Program-made: the position numbers and the translations under genes
The notes under the pieces: generated by a model
Seen by the model: only the letters and a program-made list of their open reading frames with translations
Database searches by the model: none
What the model was told of the DNA's origin: nothing
Part shown: positions 1 through 8,347 of the stretch, in pieces
Layout: the number at the start of each line of letters is the position of its first letter
Numbering within the stretch: position 1 is the stretch's first letter
Origin: an uncultured Alphaproteobacteria bacterium
GTDB lineage: Bacteria > Pseudomonadota > Alphaproteobacteria > Thalassobaculales > Thalassobaculaceae
NCBI GenBank assembly: GCA_937776645.1
Contig: CALMRI010000005.1
Location: 1 to 42,531, forward strand
Length of the DNA stretch: 42,531 bases
Reading direction: 5' to 3'

Positions 1-219
1 AAAAGCCCCCCACGCCAAAGGCATATAGAGCAGATGGTTCTCCAGAAACACCGCGACCCGGTCACCATGGGCCACACCAAGCCGGCGAAGCAGATGCGCG
101 AAACGGTTGGATATGGCTTCGAACTCGGCGAAGCTTAATCGGGCGCCGGACGTCCCCATGATTACCGCAGAGCGGTCCGGCGTTCGCGCAGCGAAGATCC
201 CGGGATGCCGATAGGTCAA
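1..219 (-). CDS. Acyl-CoA synthetase (AMP-binding), N-terminal fragment
   Basis: The reverse strand reads through the window edge as the N-terminus of an AMP-dependent acyl-CoA synthetase, which would adenylate a carboxylic acid and pass it to CoA. Visible family features are TPDRSAVI, then LSFAEFE, then GDRVAVFLEN, the usual order for the first 70 residues of FadD/CaiC-type ligases. No ATG exists in this frame after the upstream stop; the only candidate start I see is TTG at 219, with GGACGA about 10 bases upstream. An ATG at 235 is in another frame and does not give the family sequence. Only 73 codons are present, so substrate class cannot be judged. It is divergent from the racemase gene beginning at 358. 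Family sure, start uncertain. Confidence 0.75.
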   Translation of the reverse strand, partial: MTYRHPGIFAARTPDRSAVIMGTSGARLSFAEFEAISNRFAHLLRRLGVAHGDRVAVFLENHLLYMPLAWGAF

Positions 220-357
220 TTTTCTGGTCGTCCATTGGCACGGTCCTGATGCGAGTGGAGATCGGCGCGTTGATCATGCGTTTACATATCGCGAGAATCC
301 TTGATGATCCACGTTGCAGGTGACGCAAGATCGATAACTCCTGAGGAGAGAGCAGAT

Positions 358-1499
358 ATGGGCCCGCTGAAAGGCATTAGAATCGTTGAAATGGTCGGCA
401 TTGGCCCGGCGCCGCATTGCTGCATGTTGTTGTCGGACATGGGGGCCGAGATCATTCGCATCGACCGGCCCGGCGGCAACCGGGTTGGCGGCACCAACCG
501 GGCCGCGGTGCTCAACCGAGGTCGCAAATCAATCGCGATCGATATCAAAACTCCCGAAGGCGTGGCGACCGCGTTGCGGCTGATTGATCAGGCCGATGGT
601 TTGGTCGAGGGGTTCCGGCCCGGGGTGATGGAACGGCTCGGCCTTGGCCCGGATCTTTGTATTGAGCGCAATGAGAAACTGATCTTTGGGCGGATGACCG
701 GTTGGGGGCAGGACGGCCCGCTGGCCTTGGTCGCCGGGCACGACATCAACTATATCGCGCTGTCCGGGGCGCTGGCCTCGATTGGCGATCAGGAGCGCGG
801 ACCGGTTCCGCCGCTGAACCTGGTTGGTGATTTTGGCGGCGGCGGCATGATGCTGGCGTTCGGCATGGTTTGCGGGCTTCTGGAGGCGAAAGGCTCCGGC
901 AAGGGCCAGGTGATCGATGCCTCGATGCTAGAAGGCTCGGCGTTGCTGATGGCCGGTATCTTCATGGCCAAGAACTCGGGTACCTGGACCCATCCCAGAG
1001 GAGAGAATTGGCTTGATGGCGGGGCCGCCTTCTACGGCACCTATCGATGCGCCGACGGCGAATGGGTCGGCATTGGTTCTCTGGAGCCGCAATTCTACGG
1101 TCTGCTGCGGGAGACCTTGGGACTGACGATCCGATTTGGGACCGGCAATGGGATCACGATGCCTGGCCGGAACAAAAGCGCTTGTTAGCGGCGGTGTTCG
1201 CCACCAAGACCCGGGACCAATGGACCAAAATTTTGGGGACGATCGATGTCTGTTTTGCGCCGGTGATGAATTTGGACGAGGTGATGGAGCACCCACACAC
1301 CAAGGCGCGCGGGGTTTATGTCGCGCCGGACGGTCATGTGCAGCCGGCGCCGGCCCCAAGATTCAGCCGCACGCCAGCACAAATTCAGTCACCACCCGCC
1401 AAACCTGGTGAGCATAACGACGCGGTCCTGGCTGCTTGGGGGTTCGCGGCTGATGAAATTTCGGCTTTGCGATCGGGCGGCGTTCTCGTTGATCCGTGA
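358..1499 (+). pseudogene. Alpha-methylacyl-CoA racemase (CoA-transferase family III fold), frameshifted
   Basis: CaiB/BaiF-fold protein closest in pattern to alpha-methylacyl-CoA racemase, which epimerises the C2 methyl branch of acyl-CoAs so that beta-oxidation can proceed. The start ATG at 358 has GAGGAGAG upstream; an in-frame ATG at 301 lacks a good ribosome site. The racemase signature GHDINYIALSG and VGDFGGGGMMLAFG are present; His128 and Asp158 match the known catalytic pair of mycobacterial MCR. Around 1123-1128 the frame breaks: the first frame runs to LGL and then into a non-family tail ending at 1188, while the C-terminal part (DDPIWDRQ..., FATKTRDQW, VCFAPV) continues in the frame one base back, to a stop at 1499. 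Restoring one base gives about 380 residues, the normal length. Either a recent pseudogene or a base-calling error; everything else is intact. Confidence 0.85.
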
Positions 1500-1659
1500 C
1501 GTAGGTTAAACAAAGAATTAAGAGTGTCATGACATAGATTAAAGAATGCGCCATTTTGATAGGCCAGACTGGGATCGCCATGGGGGTGGAAACGAGCTCG
1601 CCGATGACGACACAATTGAACCATTAATCTATTGAGTCGTCAGCCTGGAGTTGATTTGA

Positions 1660-1929
1660 AACCATGGCTCGCGGATCACATCCGACGCCGGGTTGCTTGC
1701 CTATCGTGAACTCGATGATGCCCTTGGCCTGACTGCGCTCGCGGGTTCGATGCTTGCCGACAGTCGGACAGGCAAGAACGGCTGGCATGGTCTGGTCGGT
1801 CTGCTGCGCCAATCAGTCTATGGTCGTCTCGCCGGCTATGAAGACGTGAATGACGCCGACCGGCTGGGCCACGATCCCGCGATGCGTTGGATCGTCGGCG
1901 GCAAGGCCATCGAGCGAGGCGGCGCATGA
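1660..1929 (+). pseudogene. IS1380-family transposase remnant
   Basis: A stretch with the characteristic N-terminal region of IS1380-type DDE transposases: [39 protein letters not shown], and [10 protein letters not shown]. In the family this block lies roughly between residues 40 and 120 of a protein of about 430-460 residues. Here it is cut on both sides: a TGA lies at 1657-1659 in the same frame and the similarity ends at the stop at 1929. I cannot find the catalytic domain or terminal inverted repeats, so this is a dead fragment and not an active insertion sequence. It lies between a frameshifted racemase and an intact ligase, which suggests past rearrangement here. Confidence 0.8.
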
Positions 1930-2462
1930 CTGCGTTGATCAGTTTCCTCACGACCGGAATGGGCTGGGCTGTGGATTGGAGAACCGCCTAATCTGTCCGC
2001 CTAAGGATGCGGACGCGGTTCTTGAACACGGCTGACTGCCCAACGCACGACTCGCCTCAGACTTAAGTTAGTATCGAACCGGAGCAGTGCCCAAGCTGGA
2101 CGCTATTTGAGCCGGCAATGACGTACTGCCTACCTGATGCGTTTGAACGAAATATTCGCTAGTGACAGTCACCGCACAGTCACAAAGTGATTGACGGCAC
2201 AAACCAGCCTTGCCCAGTGACCATAAAACGTCTGCCAAGCTTCGATAATCTATTTTTTTTGACTATGTGCGAGGCCGCGAGTTCGCGCTATTCGAGATTA
2301 GCCCACCTATGTATTGCGGGTGCGAGACTGCCCGCGGGAAGGCTTATAGCCCGCCACGTGATGGATAATCGGTCGAGGTGGCTTCGGTGTTTCGCTACCC
2401 CGCGGAGCCGTCTAACGTGATTTGTATCCCTCGCGATTACTCTCTATCCAGGAAACCCGCCC
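1930..2462. other. Gene-poor stretch upstream of the ADP-forming ligase
   Basis: No convincing coding region is seen between the transposase remnant and the ligase start; the short open frames have no recognisable motifs. There is a small dyad, GTGAC-a-GTCAC, at 2162-2172, followed by CACAGTCACAAAGTGA, which could be an operator but has no supporting context. CAGGAAA at 2449-2455 serves as the ribosome site for the ATG at 2463. Confidence 0.5.
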
Positions 2463-4559
2463 ATGGCACATTCACTTGACCCGCTGATGCGGCCGCAATC
2501 CGTTGCGGTGATCGGCGCCTCCGACGAGCCGGCGCGTATCGGCGGCCGGCCCGTCTATTCAATGCTAGCAGGCAAGTATCAAGGCCGGCTGTACCCGGTG
2601 AATCCGTCGCGTGACACCGTTCAAGGCCTTAAGGCCTATGCCAGCATCAAGGACGTGCCTGAAACCGTCGACAGTGCCGTCATCTCGGTTCCCGCCTCGG
2701 TGGCTATCGATGTGATTCGGGAATGCGCCGAGGCCGGCGTCAAAAGCGCTGTGGTTTTTACCTCGGGTTTTGCCGAGATCGGCGACGCCGGCCTTGATGG
2801 CCAGGCCGAGATCGCCCGGATCGTACAACAAAGTGGCATGCGGATCGTTGGGCCGAACTGTCTCGGGGTGTTCACGCTTGATATCGGTTGGTTCGGTACC
2901 TTCGCCAATACCTTAGCGAGCCTGAAGGTGCCGAGCGGGCCGATCGGGATTGTCACCCAGAGTGGCGCTTATGGAGGGCATCTGTTCACCATCTCGCAAA
3001 ACCGCGGCGTCGGCACCAATCATTGGGTGACCACGGGTAACGAGGTTGATGTCGATGTCGCCGAGGTGATCGAGTATTACGCCCAGGTTGACTCAATCCG
3101 GGTGATCGTCGCCTATGCCGAGGGTGTGCGCAGCGCTGAGCGGATGTGCCGGGCTCTGGACATGGCGCGCCGGGCCGAGAAGCCGGTGATCTTCATGAAG
3201 GTCGGGACCACCGAAGCCGGCGCCCGTGCCGCCGCCTCGCACACTGCCTCGCTGGCCGGCGCTGATGCGGTCTATGACGGGTTGTTCCGGCAATACGGGG
3301 CCTATCGGGCCGAGACCACCGAAGAGATGGCCGATATTGCCTATGCCTGCCAATTTGGACGCTATCCCAAGGGGAATAAGATCGGCCTGCAAACGATCTC
3401 CGGCGGTGTCGGTGTGCAACTCGCCGACGCTTCGACCAAGCGTGGTTTCGAGGTGACGCCGCTGCCCGAGGCGACGCAACGCAAGATCCTCGATCTGATC
3501 CCGTTTGCCGGGGTCAACAACCCCGTCGACTTTACCGGCCAAGTCCTAAATGAGCGGCGTTTCCTCGAGGACAGCATGCGCTATGTCATTGATGAAGGAG
3601 GTTATGACAGTCAGATCCTCTACATGGCCAGCCTGCCGGTCTCGCAATTTACCGGACAACTCAGTCTGGAGGTCTTCACCGCCCTGCGCGAGGAATATCC
3701 CGAGGAACTGATGATTATGAGCATGATCGCTACGCCCGAGGGTCGCAAGAAATACGAGGATCTCGGCTATCCCTGTTTCGAGGACCATTCGCTGGCGGTG
3801 CGCGCCATGGCCGGGCTGCGTTATTTCGGCGAAGTGTTCGAGCGTGGCCAACCCGACGCCGCGCCGGCGTTGCCCAAGGATGCGTTGCCGGCGCCGAGCG
3901 TCGCCGTGAGCGAGCATGAGGCCAAGCGGATCATCGCTTCGACCGGCATTCCCGTCGCCCGGGAAGCTCTGGCCGATAGCGCCGAGGCCTGTGTTGCCGC
4001 CTGGAAGACCTTCGTCGGGCCGGTGGTGATGAAGATAGCCTCGCCGGATCTACCGCATAAGACCGAGATCGGCGGTGTACTGTTGAACATCGATGATGAG
4101 CAATCGATCAGGGATGGTCACGCCACCTTGATCGAGCGGGCTAGCACCGCCAAACCCGATGCCCAGATTGATGGCGTGATCGTCGCCGAGATGATCAAGG
4201 GCGGGGTCGAGACGGTGATGGGGGTGGTGCGCGATCCGGTATTCGGTCCAGTAGTGATGTTCGGCATCGGCGGGGTTTTTGTCGAGGTCTTGAAGGATGT
4301 AAGCTTCCGCGTCGCCCCCTTCGGTGTCGATGAAGCGCATCGGATGATCGATCAAATTCGCGGTCGGGCGATGCTTGATGGGGTTCGTGGTGCACCGCCG
4401 TCGGATATCGCGGCGCTGGCCGATGCGCTCTCGCGGCTATCCGTCTTCGCGGCGGCGAATGCCGAGAGTATCGAGTCGATCGACGTGAATCCGTTCATCG
4501 TCCTGCCTAAGGGGGCGGCGGCGGTGGACGCCTTGATCGTCCCCGCCGGCCGCGACTGA
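2463..4559 (+). CDS. ADP-forming acyl-CoA ligase (acetate--CoA ligase family)
   Basis: Single-chain NDP-forming acyl-CoA synthetase, which makes acyl-CoA from acid, CoA and ATP with release of ADP and phosphate through a phosphohistidine. Domains in order: CoA-binding Rossmann domain with VAVIGAS (residues about 14-20), succinyl-CoA-ligase-like domains with GPNCLG (130-135) and TQSGAYGG (165-172), the phosphohistidine loop AASHTASLAG with His260, and a C-terminal ATP-grasp domain from about residue 475, containing PVVMKIASPDLPHKTEIGGV. Length 698 is normal for the fused family. The start is set by CAGGAAA eight bases upstream. Substrate is not readable; the family covers acetate, branched, aryl and pimeloyl acids. 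A divergent paralogue lies at 12801-14936. It converges on the MaoC-like gene with a gap of only 23 bases. Confidence 0.92.
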   Translation: MAHSLDPLMRPQSVAVIGASDEPARIGGRPVYSMLAGKYQGRLYPVNPSRDTVQGLKAYASIKDVPETVDSAVISVPASVAIDVIRECAEAGVKSAVVFTSGFAEIGDAGLDGQAEIARIVQQSGMRIVGPNCLGVFTLDIGWFGTFANTLASLKVPSGPIGIVTQSGAYGGHLFTISQNRGVGTNHWVTTGNEVDVDVAEVIEYYAQVDSIRVIVAYAEGVRSAERMCRALDMARRAEKPVIFMKVGTTEAGARAAASHTASLAGADAVYDGLFRQYGAYRAETTEEMADIAYACQFGRYPKGNKIGLQTISGGVGVQLADASTKRGFEVTPLPEATQRKILDLIPFAGVNNPVDFTGQVLNERRFLEDSMRYVIDEGGYDSQILYMASLPVSQFTGQLSLEVFTALREEYPEELMIMSMIATPEGRKKYEDLGYPCFEDHSLAVRAMAGLRYFGEVFERGQPDAAPALPKDALPAPSVAVSEHEAKRIIASTGIPVAREALADSAEACVAAWKTFVGPVVMKIASPDLPHKTEIGGVLLNIDDEQSIRDGHATLIERASTAKPDAQIDGVIVAEMIKGGVETVMGVVRDPVFGPVVMFGIGGVFVEVLKDVSFRVAPFGVDEAHRMIDQIRGRAMLDGVRGAPPSDIAALADALSRLSVFAAANAESIESIDVNPFIVLPKGAAAVDALIVPAGRD

Positions 4560-4582
4560 TCGCACCGATCTAGGCCAATGGC

Positions 4583-5017
4583 TTAGCTGTTCGACACCCA
4601 CTGCAATAGGTGCTGAGAAACGGTTACGAGGACGCCGTCTTGGTTGTGGATTTCGACATTGGCGGTGGAGCGGCGCTTGGTCATGTCGATTGCCGCGATG
4701 GTGTAGGTCACGGTGATGGTGTCGCCGAGATAGACCGGTTTTAAAAACCGCACCCGGTCGAAGCCGACCGCCACCGGGGTCTCGGTCAGATCGTCACGGC
4801 AATGGGCGATGGCCAGGGTCGAGACGGTGGAGATGAAGCCCACTAGCAAGGCACCATGCGCCTGGCGTCGGCCAAAGCTGGAGCGTTCCATATAGACTTG
4901 GTTGGTGTGGTTCGGTGAGAAGTCACCGGTAATCCCGGCGAATAGATAGACGTCGCTCTCACCAACGGTCTTCGAAAAGGTGCTGACGTCCCCAATAGTG
5001 ACGTGAAAGTCGGGCAT
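4583..5017 (-). CDS. MaoC-like hot-dog dehydratase
   Basis: Hot-dog fold protein of the MaoC/(R)-specific enoyl-CoA hydratase type, 144 residues. The hydratase motif is partly visible: GITGDFSPNHTN (Asp and His where the family places its catalytic Asp/His) followed by GRRQAHGALLVGF. The central VGFDRVRFLKPVYLGDTITV segment is typical of this family. The chosen start is the ATG at 5017, with GGAAG five bases before it; an upstream TTG at 5029 overlaps that ribosome site. It would hydrate a trans-2-enoyl-CoA to a 3-hydroxyacyl-CoA, but the substrate is unknown. It lies divergently from the dienelactone hydrolase gene, with about 120 bases between them for both promoters. Confidence 0.88.
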   Translation of the reverse strand: MPDFHVTIGDVSTFSKTVGESDVYLFAGITGDFSPNHTNQVYMERSSFGRRQAHGALLVGFISTVSTLAIAHCRDDLTETPVAVGFDRVRFLKPVYLGDTITVTYTIAAIDMTKRRSTANVEIHNQDGVLVTVSQHLLQWVSNS

Positions 5018-5137
5018 GATTGCTTCCAATTTCGTCTTAGTAATCGCCAGAACGTAACTGCTGGGTTTGCTGGCTCAGCTTGTCACAGGATGCTTGTTAC
5101 GGTCCAATTAAGCGACAGTGGGATGGAGAAAAATCCG

Positions 5138-5878
5138 ATGCGCGAAGAGATCATAGATATAGCCACCAAAGACGGGCAGATGGAGACGTTTGTCTGCCGG
5201 CCTGAGCGTGGTGGTCCCTATCCAGCGGTGTTCGTGCTGATGGACGCGCCGGGGATCCGCGAGGAGCTGTACGACATGGCGCGCCGGCTTGGCACCGCCG
5301 GTTATTTCGTGATGTTGCCAAACCTTTATTACCGCGCCGGGCGTGACACCAAATATGGCCCCGACGTGTTGGAGCATGGGAGCGCTGAACACACGAGAAT
5401 GCGCGCTGTTCGCACCAAGATGACCATTCCCCCGGTGATGGAAGATGTCGGGGAACTGCTCGATTTCGTGGCCGGGCATGATGAAGCAACTAATGGTCTG
5501 GTGGGTGTTCACGGCTATTGCCTGAGCGGCCCCTTCGCCCTGGCCGCTGCCGCACGGTATCCTGATCGGGTGGGCGCCGCTGCGTCGTTTTATGGAACCT
5601 GGTTGGTCAGCGAGAACGAGGAGAGCCCGCATCTGACCTTGGGGCAGGCCAAGGGAGAGATTTACATCTCCTGTGCCGAGCATGACGAACTGGCGCCGCT
5701 CGACATGGTCGAGAAGCTGCGAGGGCTGCTCGAGGCGTCGGGTAATGTCGGCGAGTTGGAGATCCATCCCGACGTCCATCACGGCTTCGCTTTTCCCGAA
5801 CGCTGGTGCTACGACAAGCCGGCTGCCGAACGTCACTGGGAGCGACTGTTCGCGTTATACGCACGGAATTTGCGGTAG
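5138..5878 (+). CDS. Dienelactone hydrolase family protein
   Basis: Alpha/beta hydrolase of the dienelactone hydrolase family, 246 residues, cytosolic. The catalytic triad is readable: Cys128 in the nucleophile elbow GYCLSG, Asp183 in CAEHDELAP, and His215 in VHHGFAFPER. Cysteine as nucleophile and the HGF motif are diagnostic for DLH rather than serine esterases. The start at ATG 5138 has GGAGAA seven bases upstream; an in-frame ATG at 5123 and an earlier one at 5003 lack a good site or add a sequence foreign to the family. Classical members open dienelactones in chloroaromatic degradation, but most genomic members have unknown lactone or ester substrates, and nothing nearby fixes the role. 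Confidence 0.9.
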   Translation: MREEIIDIATKDGQMETFVCRPERGGPYPAVFVLMDAPGIREELYDMARRLGTAGYFVMLPNLYYRAGRDTKYGPDVLEHGSAEHTRMRAVRTKMTIPPVMEDVGELLDFVAGHDEATNGLVGVHGYCLSGPFALAAAARYPDRVGAAASFYGTWLVSENEESPHLTLGQAKGEIYISCAEHDELAPLDMVEKLRGLLEASGNVGELEIHPDVHHGFAFPERWCYDKPAAERHWERLFALYARNLR

Positions 5879-5917
5879 CGCTGCCCGATCGACACCGCAA
5901 ATATCGGAGGCAAAGCA

Positions 5918-6202
5918 ATGAGCTTTTCCTCTACCCAATGCGGCGTATTTAAGGGCATTGCCCTTGGCGCGGCGGCCACCTTGGCGGCCTTTGCTGCGAT
6001 CGTGGTAATGGACCAGCGCTTCCGACCAGGAATGGGGCCACCCTCTCGCGCTGGCGGTAACCGCAAGGTGAAGGCGCGACCGATAAGGAGTGGTTGCCTA
6101 CGGAAAGCGGTTTACTGCTGCGAATCCATATATTGGACAGGCTCAACTCCAAAAGGGCCGTGGTCACCGTGGCGGTCGAAACCGAGTCAAGATGTCGGGT
6201 GA
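5918..6202 (+). CDS. Possible small single-membrane-span protein
   Basis: A strong ribosome site (CGGAGG, 7 bases before ATG) precedes an open frame whose first 35 residues hold a hydrophobic helix, GIALGAAATLAAFAAIVVM, flanked by a short N-terminus and Arg residues. The remainder, rich in Arg, Lys, Trp and Cys, does not look like conserved protein and may be read-through noise or a frameshifted tail. It starts 39 bases after the dienelactone hydrolase stop and could be cotranscribed. No family is recognised. If this is not a gene, 5879-6308 is an empty interval. Confidence 0.3.
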   Translation: MSFSSTQCGVFKGIALGAAATLAAFAAIVVMDQRFRPGMGPPSRAGGNRKVKARPIRSGCLRKAVYCCESIYWTGSTPKGPWSPWRSKPSQDVG

Positions 6203-6308
6203 TCATCGTACCATCAATCATGATCGATGCTGTTTTCCAGGCGTCTAGTCGACGCGCATCCAACCATCATTTAACCCGCAAGGATGAACCGCCCAAACAA
6301 TTGGCGGC

Positions 6309-7397
6309 TTAGAGGTGCGGGACGATCTCTTCCCAGGCCAGACGGATCGAACTTTCGGCGCGGGTCGGCGACATCCCGCCAAGGTTTGACCAGAGTACGA
6401 ACTCGGTGATCCCGAAGGCTTCCTTCATAGACCCCATGCGGTCGACGCATTCCTGAGGGTTCCCGGCCACGGCAGCGCCAAATTCAGCCAGTTTGTCATA
6501 GGCTAGATAGCCCATCTCACGGCTTTTTGCGCCCTCGGCCATGGTCAACTCGTAACCCTTCACCGGGCCGCCCTTGCCGGGTTGCTGGTGACTGGCGACT
6601 TTGTTGTAGAACCACTCGACATGCGGTTTCAGGGTCTCGTGCGCCCGCTTTGAGCTGACATCGGTGAAAAATGGTAGCAGGATCATCCGTTCCAAGGTTG
6701 CCGGGTCATGGCCGTGCTCGACCAGTTTGTCCTCATAGCGCTTGATCTCATCAGCGAGGCGCGGAATCCATTCCTCGCGATATGTACGGTAGCTGAACGG
6801 CGAGGCGAGCTGTAGCGACCAGCCGTTGCGCGCCGCCTGATCGAAGCTGTCCGGTGAAATGGTTGCCTGATAGATTGGAGGATGCGGGACTTGTACCGGT
6901 TTCGGCAGCATTTCGATCTCTTCGGCGACCTGCCAGTATTTGCCCTCGTGGGTGAATTTCTCCTGGGTCCAAGCTTTTAGAATCAGCTCGATTCCCTCGT
7001 TGAACATCTCGCGGCTATCGCCCATCTCCAGACCGAGACCGACGAATTCGTGTGGTTGATAGGCCCGGCCAATGCCGAAATTCAGCCGGCCGCGCGACAG
7101 GCAGTCGACAAGCGCGAAATCGGCGGCGGTACGCAGCGGATGGTTGAACGGAATGACGGAGACGGCGGTCCCAATGCGCATCCGCTTCACCCGCTGTATC
7201 ACCGATGCGGCGATGACCTGCGTCGAGGTGGCGATACCATAGGTCGAGAACAGATGCTCGGCGACCCAGGCGGTGTCGTAACCCAAGGCCTCAGCCAGTT
7301 CGAACAACTTCATGTCAGCTTCCAGGCCTTCGACGCGCATCGACTGGTCCGGATATTGACTAAGGCTGAATACGCCCCATTTTGTGCGCTTGGCCAT
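6309..7397 (-). CDS. LLM-class flavin-dependent oxidoreductase
   Basis: Luciferase-like TIM-barrel protein of 362 residues that would use reduced FMN (or F420 in actinobacterial cousins) for monooxygenation or dehydrogenation. Family marks are KWGVFSLSQ at the N-terminus, DTAWVAEHLFSTYG, RIGTAVSVIPFNHPLRTA, SRGRLNFGIGRAYQPHEF and PHPPIYQATISPDSF. The start ATG at 7397 has GGAG eight bases upstream. A 182-base gap separates it from the SDR upstream on the same strand, so it may be its own unit. The substrate cannot be inferred. Confidence 0.9.
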   Translation of the reverse strand: MAKRTKWGVFSLSQYPDQSMRVEGLEADMKLFELAEALGYDTAWVAEHLFSTYGIATSTQVIAASVIQRVKRMRIGTAVSVIPFNHPLRTAADFALVDCLSRGRLNFGIGRAYQPHEFVGLGLEMGDSREMFNEGIELILKAWTQEKFTHEGKYWQVAEEIEMLPKPVQVPHPPIYQATISPDSFDQAARNGWSLQLASPFSYRTYREEWIPRLADEIKRYEDKLVEHGHDPATLERMILLPFFTDVSSKRAHETLKPHVEWFYNKVASHQQPGKGGPVKGYELTMAEGAKSREMGYLAYDKLAEFGAAVAGNPQECVDRMGSMKEAFGITEFVLWSNLGGMSPTRAESSIRLAWEEIVPHL

Positions 7398-7579
7398 GGA
7401 TTTTCTCCGCTTGGAAAGTCATCGGTCGTTGGCAGGTATCTTCCCTCGACTGCGCCCCATCAAGCAAGGGGAGGGGTGGATTAATCCAGGCGGTCGGTTA
7501 GTGGATGGTTAAAATCAGATTGGCGATGGACCTACGAGGCGACGGTGTTCGTGGTTTCACGGCGCCTCCGGCAGCTTTG

Positions 7580-8347
7580 TTACCGTGCCAAAAATCCGCC
7601 ATCGATGGTCAGCTCGCTCCCGGTGACAAACTTGGCGGCGTCGCTGGCCAGGTAGACCACGCCCTCGGCGATATCCAGCGGCTCGCCTAACTCGCCGAAC
7701 GGGACGTTGTTTTCGATGTATTCCCGGAATTCCGGACCGCGGCGTTGGATGGCGCCGGCGACCATCGGTGTGTCGATAAAGCCGGGATGGATCGAATTGA
7801 CCCGAACCCGGGGTGTCTTGCGCGCACATTCCAGCGCCGCCGCCTTGCTCAACAGGCGGACACCACCCTTTGACGCGCAGTAATTTGATGAATTAGCGAT
7901 GCCCGCGAAGCCGAGGATTGACGAGATGTTGATGATTGATCCGCCGGTTCCCTGGAGCATCGCCCTGATACCGTGTTTGCAGCCGAGGAAAACGCCATCC
8001 AAGTTGATCGAAAGGCACCGTTTCCAAGTATCCAACTCCATCTCGATCAATTCAACTCCGCTGCCGCCGATCCCGGCGCCGTTCAGCAGGATGTCGAGGT
8101 GGCCATGCTCTTCCATAATATCGGCGCAGATCCGCTCCCATTGCGCCTCGACGGTAGTGTCGTGCGGCTTGAAGCTGCACGCGCCCCCGGCCTCACGGAT
8201 TGCCGCAGCGACGTTCTCACCTTCGACCTCTTGGATGTCGGAGAGAACGACCGTGGCGCCCTCGGCCGCCATAAGGTCGCCGGTGGCCTTGCCGAGCCCT
8301 GAGGCTCCGCCGGTTAGTAGCGCGACCTTACCATCCAAACGTCCCAT
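7580..8347 (-). CDS. SDR family NAD(P)-dependent oxidoreductase
   Basis: Classical short-chain dehydrogenase of 255 residues. The cofactor motif TGGASGLG is near residue 14; NGAGIGG, INISSILG and YCASK supply the structural Asn and the catalytic Ser, Tyr and Lys; the C-terminal VTGSELTIDGG is typical. The acidic residue in VVLSDIQE after strand 2 favours NAD(H). The start ATG at 8347 follows GGGAGAGAATTG; its A is the last base of the stop TGA of the upstream FAD oxidoreductase gene, so the pair is almost certainly translationally coupled and works on a shared substrate, probably an alcohol/ketone. Confidence 0.93.
   Translation of the reverse strand: MGRLDGKVALLTGGASGLGKATGDLMAAEGATVVLSDIQEVEGENVAAAIREAGGACSFKPHDTTVEAQWERICADIMEEHGHLDILLNGAGIGGSGVELIEMELDTWKRCLSINLDGVFLGCKHGIRAMLQGTGGSIINISSILGFAGIANSSNYCASKGGVRLLSKAAALECARKTPRVRVNSIHPGFIDTPMVAGAIQRRGPEFREYIENNVPFGELGEPLDIAEGVVYLASDAAKFVTGSELTIDGGFLAR

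Noticed and set aside
2187..2420. Short open frame before the ADP-forming ligase
   Set aside because: No ribosome site, no motif, and base composition less biased than neighbouring genes.
5108..5836. Minus-strand open frame of 242 codons opposite the dienelactone hydrolase
   Set aside because: The hydrolase has its complete triad and ribosome site; the opposite frame shows no domain.
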